From NCBI GenBank assembly GCA_029210545.1, contig JARGFV010000068.1:1-13914 (forward strand): a DNA stretch of 13,914 nucleotides. Reading direction: 5' to 3'. Below the pieces are notes generated by a model. That model was not told where the DNA came from and made no database searches. It saw only the letters and a list, made by a program, of their open reading frames with translations. This DNA comes from a bacterium (GTDB lineage: Bacteria > BMS3Abin14). Shown in pieces: positions 1 through 5,589 of this stretch. Every line of letters starts with the position of its first letter. The stretch's first letter is position 1. The translations under genes were made by a program, and so were the position numbers.

Positions 1-77
1 ATCAATGACTTACGGAGTGAGTCATTGATTTGGGCGCCCCGCGCGGGGCGCGTTGATGACTTTTTGCGAAGTCATCA
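1..77. repeat. 77-bp triple-hairpin dispersed repeat, copy 1
   Basis: This segment holds three successive palindromes. The first has arms at 1-9 and 21-29 (ATCAATGAC / GTCATTGAT). The second is a perfect 18-bp palindrome at 34-51 (GCGCCCCGCGCGGGGCGC). The third has 9-bp arms at 54-62 and 69-77 (TGATGACTT / AAGTCATCA). The same 77 bases occur in reverse orientation at 10724-10800 with only two differences, at positions 13 and 52. The copy starts at the window edge and may continue leftward. It looks like a REP/BIME-type intergenic element; no transposase is visible. Confidence 0.85.
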
Positions 78-219
78 TCGGTTGATATGAAGAAAAAATT
101 TTATAAGCGTTTTTCCGACAAACTTTTACGCAGCGTGTCAGGGTTTCCCGACACGCTGCTAGCATGTCGGCAATAAGGCCGGGCCCTTCATCAAGGACGT
201 GCTTTAAGATAATGACCAT
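22..219 (-). pseudogene. 5' remnant of a probable type 1 glutamine amidotransferase, cut by a repeat
   Basis: The minus-strand frame starting at 219 begins MVIILKHV then DEGPGLIADML. This resembles the N-terminus of class I glutamine amidotransferases of the GMP-synthase-like type, which often read 'xxILxHVxxEGPGxI'. After about 20 codons the resemblance stops, at the CTAG that opens a strong hairpin (near 162). The rest of the 65-codon frame runs through AT-rich and repeat DNA to a TGA at 22-24 and has no protein-like character. The start lies 17 nt after the fprA stop, so the intact gene would have been the third gene of the rubredoxin-fprA operon. The family assignment rests on about 20 residues and is tentative; that the frame is not an intact gene is more certain. 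Confidence 0.45.
130..159. repeat. Hairpin at the break in the amidotransferase remnant
   Basis: Arms GCAGCGTGTC (130-139) and GACACGCTGC (150-159) pair perfectly. Inside them GGG (141-143) and CCC (147-149) extend the stem past a single bulged A, leaving a TTT loop. Neither strand has a T-run right after the stem, so I do not call it a rho-independent terminator, although it could still end fprA transcripts. Read on the minus strand, the 22 nt from 162 down to 141 match the hairpin inside ald at 13808-13829 at 18 of 22 positions. Confidence 0.7.
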
Positions 220-236
220 TGACCGCCCCGGGCTGA

Positions 237-1430
237 CTACCCCCGGCCAGGAAGGGATCCAACCAGTTTTTCACCCAGTTCCCTGCACTGGGCCAGGTCC
301 TTCCCGGTGGGCACCAGCTGCACCTTGATACCTTCCACCGGGATCTTGAACTTGAGGGCCTTGAGCCGATCCTCCATGAACCCGACCGCCTCCCCGCTCC
401 ACCCGAAGGAACCGAAGGCACATGCCAACTTGCCGCGGACCTTGATTGTGGCAAGGGATGTCAGGAGATCCCAGACAGGCTTTACAGCATCGCCGTTGAT
501 GGTCAGAGAGCCGACCGCAAGGGCGTCTGCCCGCTCCACCTCATCCAGGATGGAACCGGGCACTGTCGCTTCCAGGTCATAAACAGCCACCTCCGCCCCG
601 GCCTCCCGGCACCCTTCAGCCACCTTTTCCGCCATTCGCCGCGTGTTTCCGTAACTGCTGGCGTAAAAAACAAGGACGTACGGCTGCTCACCCTTTTCGG
701 GAGCCTCACTCCACTGCCGGTAGGCCTCGAGGTAACGGGACACACCGGTCCTCAGGATCGGGCCGTGACTGGGAGCGATCATGTCGATGGGCAGGTCCTG
801 TATGCTGTCGAGGGCCCGGTTGGCAAACTCCTTGAACGGACGGATGATGACATCGAAGTAGTACCGGCGGGCGTGGGAGAAATCGTCCACCAGGTCGTCG
901 AACATCCGCTCGTCGGCAAAGTGGCTTCCCAGGAAATCGCAGGGGAACAGGATCTTCCTCTCCGGGATGTAGGTAAACATGGTGTCCGGCCAGTGCAGGA
1001 AGGGGGCCTGGATGAACTGGAGGGTCAGCCCTCCCAGGTCAATGGAATCGCCGTCGCCCACCGTACGGATCCCCGGGTCCCTGTTGAGGAGTCCCTTGAT
1101 GAAGGCGGCCGCGTTCCGGGACGAAACCACGGTGGCCGAAGGGGCCTCGCCGAGAAGGTTACCCAGCGATCCGGAGTGATCGGGTTCCGTGTGGTTCATG
1201 ACAATGTAATCGATCCGGGACGGTTCCACGAGGGTGCTGATCCCGCCGAGATAAGGGTCGAAGAATTTCGCCTTGACCGTTTCGATGACGGCGCACCCCT
1301 TTTCACCCTTCACGAGGTAGGAGTTGTAGGTGGTGCCGTGTTCCGCCTTCATGATGACGTCGAAGGTCCTCAATTCGGGGTCCAGTGCCCCGATCCAGTA
1401 GACCCCGGGAGCCAGTTTGACGGGACTCAA
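237..1430 (-). CDS. fprA: FprA family A-type flavoprotein (flavodiiron protein)
   Basis: Flavodiiron protein, 397 aa. Family members reduce O2 to water and/or NO to N2O in the cytoplasm of anaerobes, taking electrons from rubredoxin. The N-terminal metallo-beta-lactamase-like domain (about residues 1-245) shows the full diiron ligand set: H80-x-E82-x-D84-H85, H146, D165 and H222. The C-terminal flavodoxin domain starts near 251 with an FMN phosphate-loop motif (FYASSYGNTRRMA). A longer reading frame exists upstream, but the extra 36 residues are rubredoxin DNA in another frame. I place the start at the TTG at 1430-1428. It lies one base after the rubredoxin stop, with GAGGAGG 6 nt upstream, and it gives the usual length and N-terminus for the family. 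The gene is translationally linked to rubredoxin. Family assignment is near certain; whether O2 or NO is the main substrate cannot be told. Confidence 0.95.
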   Translation of the reverse strand: MSPVKLAPGVYWIGALDPELRTFDVIMKAEHGTTYNSYLVKGEKGCAVIETVKAKFFDPYLGGISTLVEPSRIDYIVMNHTEPDHSGSLGNLLGEAPSATVVSSRNAAAFIKGLLNRDPGIRTVGDGDSIDLGGLTLQFIQAPFLHWPDTMFTYIPERKILFPCDFLGSHFADERMFDDLVDDFSHARRYYFDVIIRPFKEFANRALDSIQDLPIDMIAPSHGPILRTGVSRYLEAYRQWSEAPEKGEQPYVLVFYASSYGNTRRMAEKVAEGCREAGAEVAVYDLEATVPGSILDEVERADALAVGSLTINGDAVKPVWDLLTSLATIKVRGKLACAFGSFGWSGEAVGFMEDRLKALKFKIPVEGIKVQLVPTGKDLAQCRELGEKLVGSLPGRG

Positions 1431-1431
1431 A

Positions 1432-1590
1432 TCAGGCCTCCTCGAAGAAGCTCTTGTCGGCTCCGCACTCGGGGCAGACCCAGTCGTCAGGAACGTCGTT
1501 AAAATCGGTCCCGGCATCGATCCCCTCGTCGGGATCACCCTGGGCGGGATCGTAGATGTAACCGCATACCGTACAGCGATACTTGCTCAT
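1432..1590 (-). CDS. Rubredoxin
   Basis: A 52-residue protein beginning [19 protein letters not shown]. It has the two CxxC pairs of rubredoxin: C6-T-V-C9-G-Y near the start and C39-P-E-C42-G-A near the end, with the conserved [11 protein letters not shown] and VPDDWVCP segments between. These four cysteines bind a single iron, making a small cytoplasmic electron carrier. A clear AGGAGG lies about 6 nt before the ATG. The stop codon falls one base before the TTG start of fprA, so the pair is co-translated. In this family pairing, rubredoxin is the direct electron donor to the flavodiiron protein. Length and motifs are standard; the call is secure despite the small size. Confidence 0.97.
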   Translation of the reverse strand: MSKYRCTVCGYIYDPAQGDPDEGIDAGTDFNDVPDDWVCPECGADKSFFEEA

Positions 1591-1655
1591 GGTCTTCCTC
1601 CTTTTCGCTTTTTTCAGGTAAGGGCCGAAGAATTTCCAGCCCTGTAACGAGAAAC

Positions 1656-1684
1656 ATTTTTGACTACCGGCAGCGGGGTGTCAA
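1656..1684 (-). promoter_or_regulatory. Putative sigma70-type promoter for rubredoxin-fprA
   Basis: On the minus strand a perfect -35 hexamer TTGACA (1684-1679) is followed after 17 nt by AAAAAT (1661-1656), a 4/6 match to the -10 consensus. A start near 1649 would leave a leader of about 60 nt before rubredoxin. The -35 box overlaps the end of the inverted repeat at 1684-1724. No promoter activity can be shown from sequence alone. Confidence 0.4.
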
Positions 1685-1724
1685 GCTTCAAACGGCGCCA
1701 TGAAACAGGACGACGTTTGAAGCT
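1684..1724. other. Inverted repeat between the Gate-protein gene and the rubredoxin promoter
   Basis: Arms AGCTTCAAACG (1684-1694) and CGTTTGAAGCT (1714-1724) pair perfectly over 11 bp with a 19-nt loop. The right arm directly abuts the stop codon of the gene at 1725-2642. No T-run follows on either strand, so a terminator is possible but not typical; an operator next to the -35 box is the alternative. Confidence 0.45.
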
Positions 1725-2642
1725 CTATTCCTCACCTTCCACCTTCCACAAAGCCATCACTACGGGCATGGACAGCTTCAGGAAGACAACACTGAAAATC
1801 AGCCGCCCGATCACCACCCACCCCAGGCCGGCTCCCACGGCGGCGAATATAAGGGAGTCCTCGATAAGCGCGTGGCTCGTACCCAGAAAAATGTTGGTGG
1901 CAAGGATCTCCCTTCCTCCGATATCGGACTTTCTGGTTTCCTCGATAATGAGACCGGCCCCGTAAGCAAGCCCGAGAAGGAGCCCTACTGCAGCCACGAA
2001 TGAGGTCCTCCGGTCCATGCCAAGCAGCTTCATGGGCGGCCCCAGCGCCCTGGTGATCCGGTCCAGGATACCGAACTCCCTGGCCGACTCAACAAGGATC
2101 ATGAGGCTGACGATGATCACCACGATCTTGGCAAGGGAGAGAATGTTTCCGGCCAGGATGTCGGTCCAGCGGCCGCCGTCTGTCGGTAGCCCGGCCTGGA
2201 CGAGAAGGCCCCCCTTCTCCGGCACAAGCCTGGAAAAGATGAGGCCGGCCAGGAGGGCGGCGGTGATCCTGGCGGGAAGGATGATCCTGGCCGGGGTCCC
2301 TGCCTTCCTCTGGACCGCGGTCTCCACGATAAGGTTGTGGGCAATGAGGACCATGACAGCCAGGACGGTCATCCCCCTGGCCGTCAGGGGTATGTTGACC
2401 GCGACGGCAATGGCGGCGTAGATGTTGACCATCCCGCCGGTGATGAGGACCAGGGCAGCCTCGCCAGGCAGTTTGAAAATGCCCATCAGGGGCTCTGCCG
2501 CCGACGCCAGGAGACCCAGGAGACCGGTGACCTTGAGCACCTGGACAAGAATGATGGTGGGAACCATGACCTTCAGGAGGGTCCAGGAGGTGGAAAGACC
2601 CGTAAGGGTCCCTGCCCTGATGGCGCCGACGGCCCGGTTCAT
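1725..2642 (-). CDS. Nucleoside recognition (Gate) domain membrane protein
   Basis: A 305-residue, strongly hydrophobic inner-membrane protein with about seven to eight predicted helices. It looks like two Gate/nucleoside-recognition repeats (roughly residues 15-125 and 165-290). Recognisable patterns are the hydrophobic run with LITGGMVNIYAA and the NLIVETAV segment in the first half, and GLLLGLAYGAGLIIEE plus the GTSHALIEDSLIF stretch in the second. Proteins of this family occur as stand-alone membrane proteins in many anaerobes and are related to nucleoside-transporter gates and the SpmA/SpmB sporulation proteins. The substrate, if any, is not established. The ATG at 2642 is the only in-frame start after an upstream stop, but its ribosome site is weak. 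A gap of 134 bp and a putative promoter separate it from rubredoxin, so it is probably its own transcript. Family confident, function not. Confidence 0.85.
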   Translation of the reverse strand: MNRAVGAIRAGTLTGLSTSWTLLKVMVPTIILVQVLKVTGLLGLLASAAEPLMGIFKLPGEAALVLITGGMVNIYAAIAVAVNIPLTARGMTVLAVMVLIAHNLIVETAVQRKAGTPARIILPARITAALLAGLIFSRLVPEKGGLLVQAGLPTDGGRWTDILAGNILSLAKIVVIIVSLMILVESAREFGILDRITRALGPPMKLLGMDRRTSFVAAVGLLLGLAYGAGLIIEETRKSDIGGREILATNIFLGTSHALIEDSLIFAAVGAGLGWVVIGRLIFSVVFLKLSMPVVMALWKVEGEE

Positions 2643-2767
2643 GAAGTCACTTTCGTGTTTGCCATGAGCGGGAGATTACCATCAGGGAGGGCAGGTGGGA
2701 AGAGACTGAGCGGACACGGAGACGCGGGGAGGGAGAGTGAAAGCACATGGGAGCATGGAAAGAAAGG

Positions 2768-3072
2768 TGTCACTGCGAGCTGTTTCTGAGCGAAGCAGTC
2801 CCATACCCACCGACGCCAGGGTGTGAATTTCCACCACAAGGACGCAGCGATCTTATCCCAGTCATTCCGGAAATCACGCAGGGCGTGATTATCCGGAATC
2901 CATGGACCTCGGACCCGCGCCCGGGGTGACGGCAAGTGGAGACGCAAAGACGCCCTTTCAATTTTGACATGGAAAGGCAAGGATTGGGACAAGAAGTGAG
3001 ATTCAGACCCAGACACCTAAAGGACGGGCGGGGGGCTGAGACTGCTTCGCTCAGAAACAGCTCGCAGTGACA
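2768..3072. repeat. 305-bp unit bounded by perfect 33-bp inverted repeats
   Basis: The left arm at 2768-2800 begins TGTCACTGCGAGCTGTTTC and the right arm at 3040-3072 is its exact reverse complement over 33 bp. The arms hold the TGCGAG...GAAGCAGTC pattern of common intergenic repeats in anaerobic bacteria. The interior encodes no transposase and no credible protein. No target-site duplication is visible just outside the arms. It may be a MITE-like unit, or simply two dispersed repeats landed in opposite orientation. Confidence 0.75.
2864..2899. repeat. Strong 16-bp hairpin inside the inverted-repeat unit
   Basis: ATTCCGGA-AATCACGC (2864-2879) pairs with GCGTGATT-A-TCCGGAAT (2883-2899), leaving a three-base loop and one bulged A. 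Outside it, GTCA at 2861 and GTGAC at 2926-2930 give the 'GTCATTCC...GGGGTGAC' form of a frequent dispersed bacterial repeat. Confidence 0.75.
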
Positions 3073-3100
3073 ACCGTTTTCCCTCAATGAACAACACCGC

Positions 3101-3133
3101 AAAAACTGATCGGCGCGTCACCGCCGATCAGTT
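3101..3133 (-). terminator. Rho-independent terminator of the cytochrome/chemoreceptor operon
   Basis: Read on the minus strand, AACTGATCGGCG (3133-3122) and CGCCGATCAGTT (3115-3104) form a perfect 12-bp stem with a 6-nt loop, followed by more T residues down to 3101. It lies about 48 nt after the stop of the 81-residue gene, the last gene of the run, and is a textbook intrinsic terminator. Confidence 0.85.
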
Positions 3134-3160
3134 GAAACCTGAAATTTGAAACCTGGAACC
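3133..3160. repeat. Heptanucleotide tandem tract (4 units)
   Basis: Four consecutive 7-mers of the form TGAAACC / TGAAATT / TGAAACC / TGGAACC fill the gap between the terminator stem and the end of the 81-residue gene. They share the 7-nt period with the tracts at 12109-12183 and 12682-12765 but not the exact unit. Confidence 0.6.
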
Positions 3161-3180
3161 CGTTTAACCGGTCCCCCCGG

Positions 3181-3426
3181 TTAAACAGCTTCTACTCCCC
3201 CCCCCATCTCCAGCTCCCGAAGTTTGTCCTCCAGGTCCCGGACCTTGTTCTTGAGGTTTTCTTTCTCGCCCCCCTGTTCCATAAGGTAGATCCGGTAGGA
3301 CATACCCAGGACCAGGAGAAAAAGGAGCACGGTCCGAAGTTCCGTAAAGGGGATCGTGAAGTCAAGGAACAGCTCCACCGTCCCGAACAGGGCCAGCGCG
3401 ATGGCGATCATCAGCCAGAACAACAT
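3181..3426 (-). CDS. Small membrane protein with coiled-coil tail, unknown function
   Basis: An 81-residue protein I do not recognise. It has two hydrophobic segments (about residues 2-22 and 32-48). A charged, heptad-like C-terminal tail (about 52-74, ENLKNKVRDLEDKLRELEM) is very likely a coiled coil and presumably faces the cytoplasm. A G-rich ribosome site (AAAGGGGGG) precedes the ATG. It lies 56 nt after the big cytochrome gene and just before a strong terminator, so it is the last gene of that operon. It could be an assembly or scaffolding subunit, or a partner of the neighbouring chemoreceptor coiled coil. That is inference from position and shape only. That it is a real gene is likely, given the ribosome site, the terminator and membrane-protein composition. 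Confidence 0.7.
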   Translation of the reverse strand: MLFWLMIAIALALFGTVELFLDFTIPFTELRTVLLFLLVLGMSYRIYLMEQGGEKENLKNKVRDLEDKLRELEMGGGVEAV

Positions 3427-3482
3427 GTTTTCCCCCCTTTGAGCATATTATCAGCTCGGTTGACTATCCCGGATCCCCTGCC

Positions 3483-5537
3483 CTAAGGCCGTGTTACACT
3501 CGCCGCCAGCGCCGGTATCGAGCCGTCGTTGAACTGGAGGTCCTTGTAGGAGTCGTGGAGGAGCTGCACGGCGTACTTCCAGTTGTGGGCGTAAGCCCCG
3601 GGGTCCTTCTTGATGAATTGCCAGTTAAAGGCCGCTTCAGCCAGGGGGGGGTCCCACCCCTGGGACGTATTTCCCCCTGCCGATTCGTTGAGGATAAAGT
3701 ATGGATACGATTCGGTGAAGTAAACCTGAGCGGTCGTGTCCGCATCGTCCGGGGAATCGTAGGCCTCGATGGCGTCGTTCAGGAGCACGGTGAGCATGTA
3801 GGCCACGTCGTTGGCGGCGTCAGTCCCCGTTCCCCAAGGGTTGTCGATGGCCGCCATGGACGGGTGGCAAGGTGTGCAGTAAGTTGTGGCCTCGGTGGAA
3901 CCGTGGGCCATGTGGAAGGTGTGGCCGCCAACCTCCTCCGTGCCCGGCTCCTCGGCCATGTGGCACCGCACGCACCCCAGGGCTGCATGGATATGCTCCC
4001 CTGAATATTCCGATCCCGCGTATTCGTACCCCTTTTCGGCGTAGAGGACAGCGGCCGAAGCCAGGTAGTGCATGTTGCGGAACACGACCGGGTTGGATCT
4101 TGTGGAGGTCATGTAAGACGGGTAAGTGGACGTCTCCATCATGGCCGGATCGTACTTTGAGGCGTCCAGCGCCACGTGGCTGCCGTCCTGACGGCCCTGG
4201 TGGCAATAGACGCAAACGGCGCTGTTGCCGGCTTCCACGTAGGCGAGCGGCTTGCCCCGGTAGTCGAACAGGACCACGGAACCGCTGAACCTCATGTGCT
4301 TATTGCCCGCGGTCGGGTAGTCGACGCCGTCGTGACAGGCGTTGCAGGTGATGAACCCGTCAGAGTCAGGCGGGGTCAGTACCGCGCTGCCGTAGCCCGG
4401 AGCCACCTCGGCGAAACCCATGGAGTTATGACATCTCAGGCAGGATGACCTGAAGCCGTGGTCCACGGCCCCCCAGTTGTCGGGACCGGCAACCGTGATC
4501 TCGTCCCCGTCGGTGCCCAGGGGCCCGGCGATGTTGGGGTGATGGGCCCCCTCGAACCACTGTTCGTTGATGGTCAGGTCAAACTCGTGGGCCCCGTGGC
4601 AGCTGGCCGTGCAGGCGTCCTCCGAGTCGGCGCGCGTCATCCCTGTGTTAGGCGAGGTGTTGGTCAGGTCCACGTACCCGAACATTGCGGTGGGCACAGT
4701 GTAAAAGGTCACTTCGTTGCCGACGTTGGTGACCCATATCTCATTGAAATGGGTGTCGTTGATGGTCCTGTCGCCGTTGAAATAATAGGGGCCGGCATAG
4801 GGGCCGGTTGTGTCAAAGCCGCCCTCACCGTCGGGGCAGCTCAGACTCCATCCGGAGACGTCGGGCGCCGTCCAGACCTCCATTACGGATCCGGCCAGAT
4901 TGATCGTGGAAGCGGTCGGAGCGTTGCATTCGTGGCCCAAGCTGTCCCCGCTCGTGTTCAGCCAGTACCGGTAGGATTCAATGTTATGGTGATCCTCTTT
5001 CCCTGGCCCCCCGTGGCACTCCCCGCACTCATCAAGCGCCGGGATCGCAGCGTAGGGCGGGGAGTTGCCCCCCCAGTGCCCGGCGCCGCTGACATGGCAG
5101 CTTTCGCAGTCGATGAGGGGACGGTTGACCTGCCCCAGGTTGGGGTTGGTAAAGAAGGTTCCGGCGGCGTTGAGGGCCGAAAGAATGACCGTGCCCGTAT
5201 TTCCCTGGTCAATGGGTCCCAGGTGGCAGGGATCGCACCGGTTGAGGTAGTGGGGGTCCCCGACGATGGTCGCGTAATTGTCACCGAAAGTTGAGGAATC
5301 CAGGGGGTTCGGGCGTCCGTCTTCGGCATCGTAATAATCGAAGTTCGAATGCCGGCTCACCAGCCACTCCTCGAAGAACGTTGGCGCATGACACTCGTAG
5401 CACAGGTCCATCCCCAGGGGAGCGGGCACTAAACTTGTCCCGTCCGTACTGCTGCTGTCAAGGGGGTTGCCGCACCCATAAGAAGCGGCAAGAAGGGCCA
5501 GACTGAGGACGACTAGTATTTTCACTGAACCGGTCAT
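3483..5537 (-). CDS. Large multiheme c-type cytochrome lipoprotein (ten haem motifs)
   Basis: A 684-residue secreted cytochrome. The signal sequence (1-21) ends in a lipobox-like ASYGC with C22 as the likely lipidated residue. Nine CXXCH motifs start at C46, C101, C144, C171, C366, C398, C442, C522 and C554, and one CX3CH (C309-T-A-S-C-H314) makes ten haem sites. The first motif is followed by FFEEWLVSRHSNF, reminiscent of cytochrome c554-like proteins. A haem-free segment of about 130 residues separates motifs 4 and 5, and there is a haem-free C-terminus of about 125 residues. An AGGGAG site precedes the ATG. The gene follows the chemoreceptor by 52 nt in the same operon. By context with a DmsE-type decaheme and a beta-barrel, it is the probable outer-surface electron exit protein of a conduit. 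The multiheme nature is certain; surface location is inferred. Confidence 0.93.
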   Translation of the reverse strand: MTGSVKILVVLSLALLAASYGCGNPLDSSSTDGTSLVPAPLGMDLCYECHAPTFFEEWLVSRHSNFDYYDAEDGRPNPLDSSTFGDNYATIVGDPHYLNRCDPCHLGPIDQGNTGTVILSALNAAGTFFTNPNLGQVNRPLIDCESCHVSGAGHWGGNSPPYAAIPALDECGECHGGPGKEDHHNIESYRYWLNTSGDSLGHECNAPTASTINLAGSVMEVWTAPDVSGWSLSCPDGEGGFDTTGPYAGPYYFNGDRTINDTHFNEIWVTNVGNEVTFYTVPTAMFGYVDLTNTSPNTGMTRADSEDACTASCHGAHEFDLTINEQWFEGAHHPNIAGPLGTDGDEITVAGPDNWGAVDHGFRSSCLRCHNSMGFAEVAPGYGSAVLTPPDSDGFITCNACHDGVDYPTAGNKHMRFSGSVVLFDYRGKPLAYVEAGNSAVCVYCHQGRQDGSHVALDASKYDPAMMETSTYPSYMTSTRSNPVVFRNMHYLASAAVLYAEKGYEYAGSEYSGEHIHAALGCVRCHMAEEPGTEEVGGHTFHMAHGSTEATTYCTPCHPSMAAIDNPWGTGTDAANDVAYMLTVLLNDAIEAYDSPDDADTTAQVYFTESYPYFILNESAGGNTSQGWDPPLAEAAFNWQFIKKDPGAYAHNWKYAVQLLHDSYKDLQFNDGSIPALAASVTRP

Positions 5538-5589
5538 GGGCGATCACTCCCTTGCGTTTTTCGGTTAGAAATGTTTTCCATATGTTCCC

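Larger units (their letters stand above)
2643..3180. other. Gene-free stretch of 538 bp rich in repeats
   Basis: I see no coding sequence here: the open frames on either strand are short, overlap each other and lack family resemblance. The stretch holds a 305-bp unit bounded by 33-bp inverted repeats (2768-3072), a strong hairpin inside it (2864-2899), GACACGGAGACG-type low-complexity DNA near 2712, a rho-independent terminator (3101-3133) and a 28-bp heptamer tract (3133-3160). Confidence 0.7.

Noticed and set aside
765-1502. Plus-strand frame of 245 codons over fprA
   Set aside because: Antisense shadow; the minus strand encodes flavodiiron and rubredoxin with complete ligand sets.
2639-3102. 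Minus-strand frames (125 and 110 codons) in the gene-free stretch
   Set aside because: They overlap each other in different frames, run across the inverted-repeat arms and have no family character.
4458-5294. Plus-strand frame of 278 codons over the large cytochrome
   Set aside because: Opposite strand carries ten haem motifs in frame; this one has none and no start signals.
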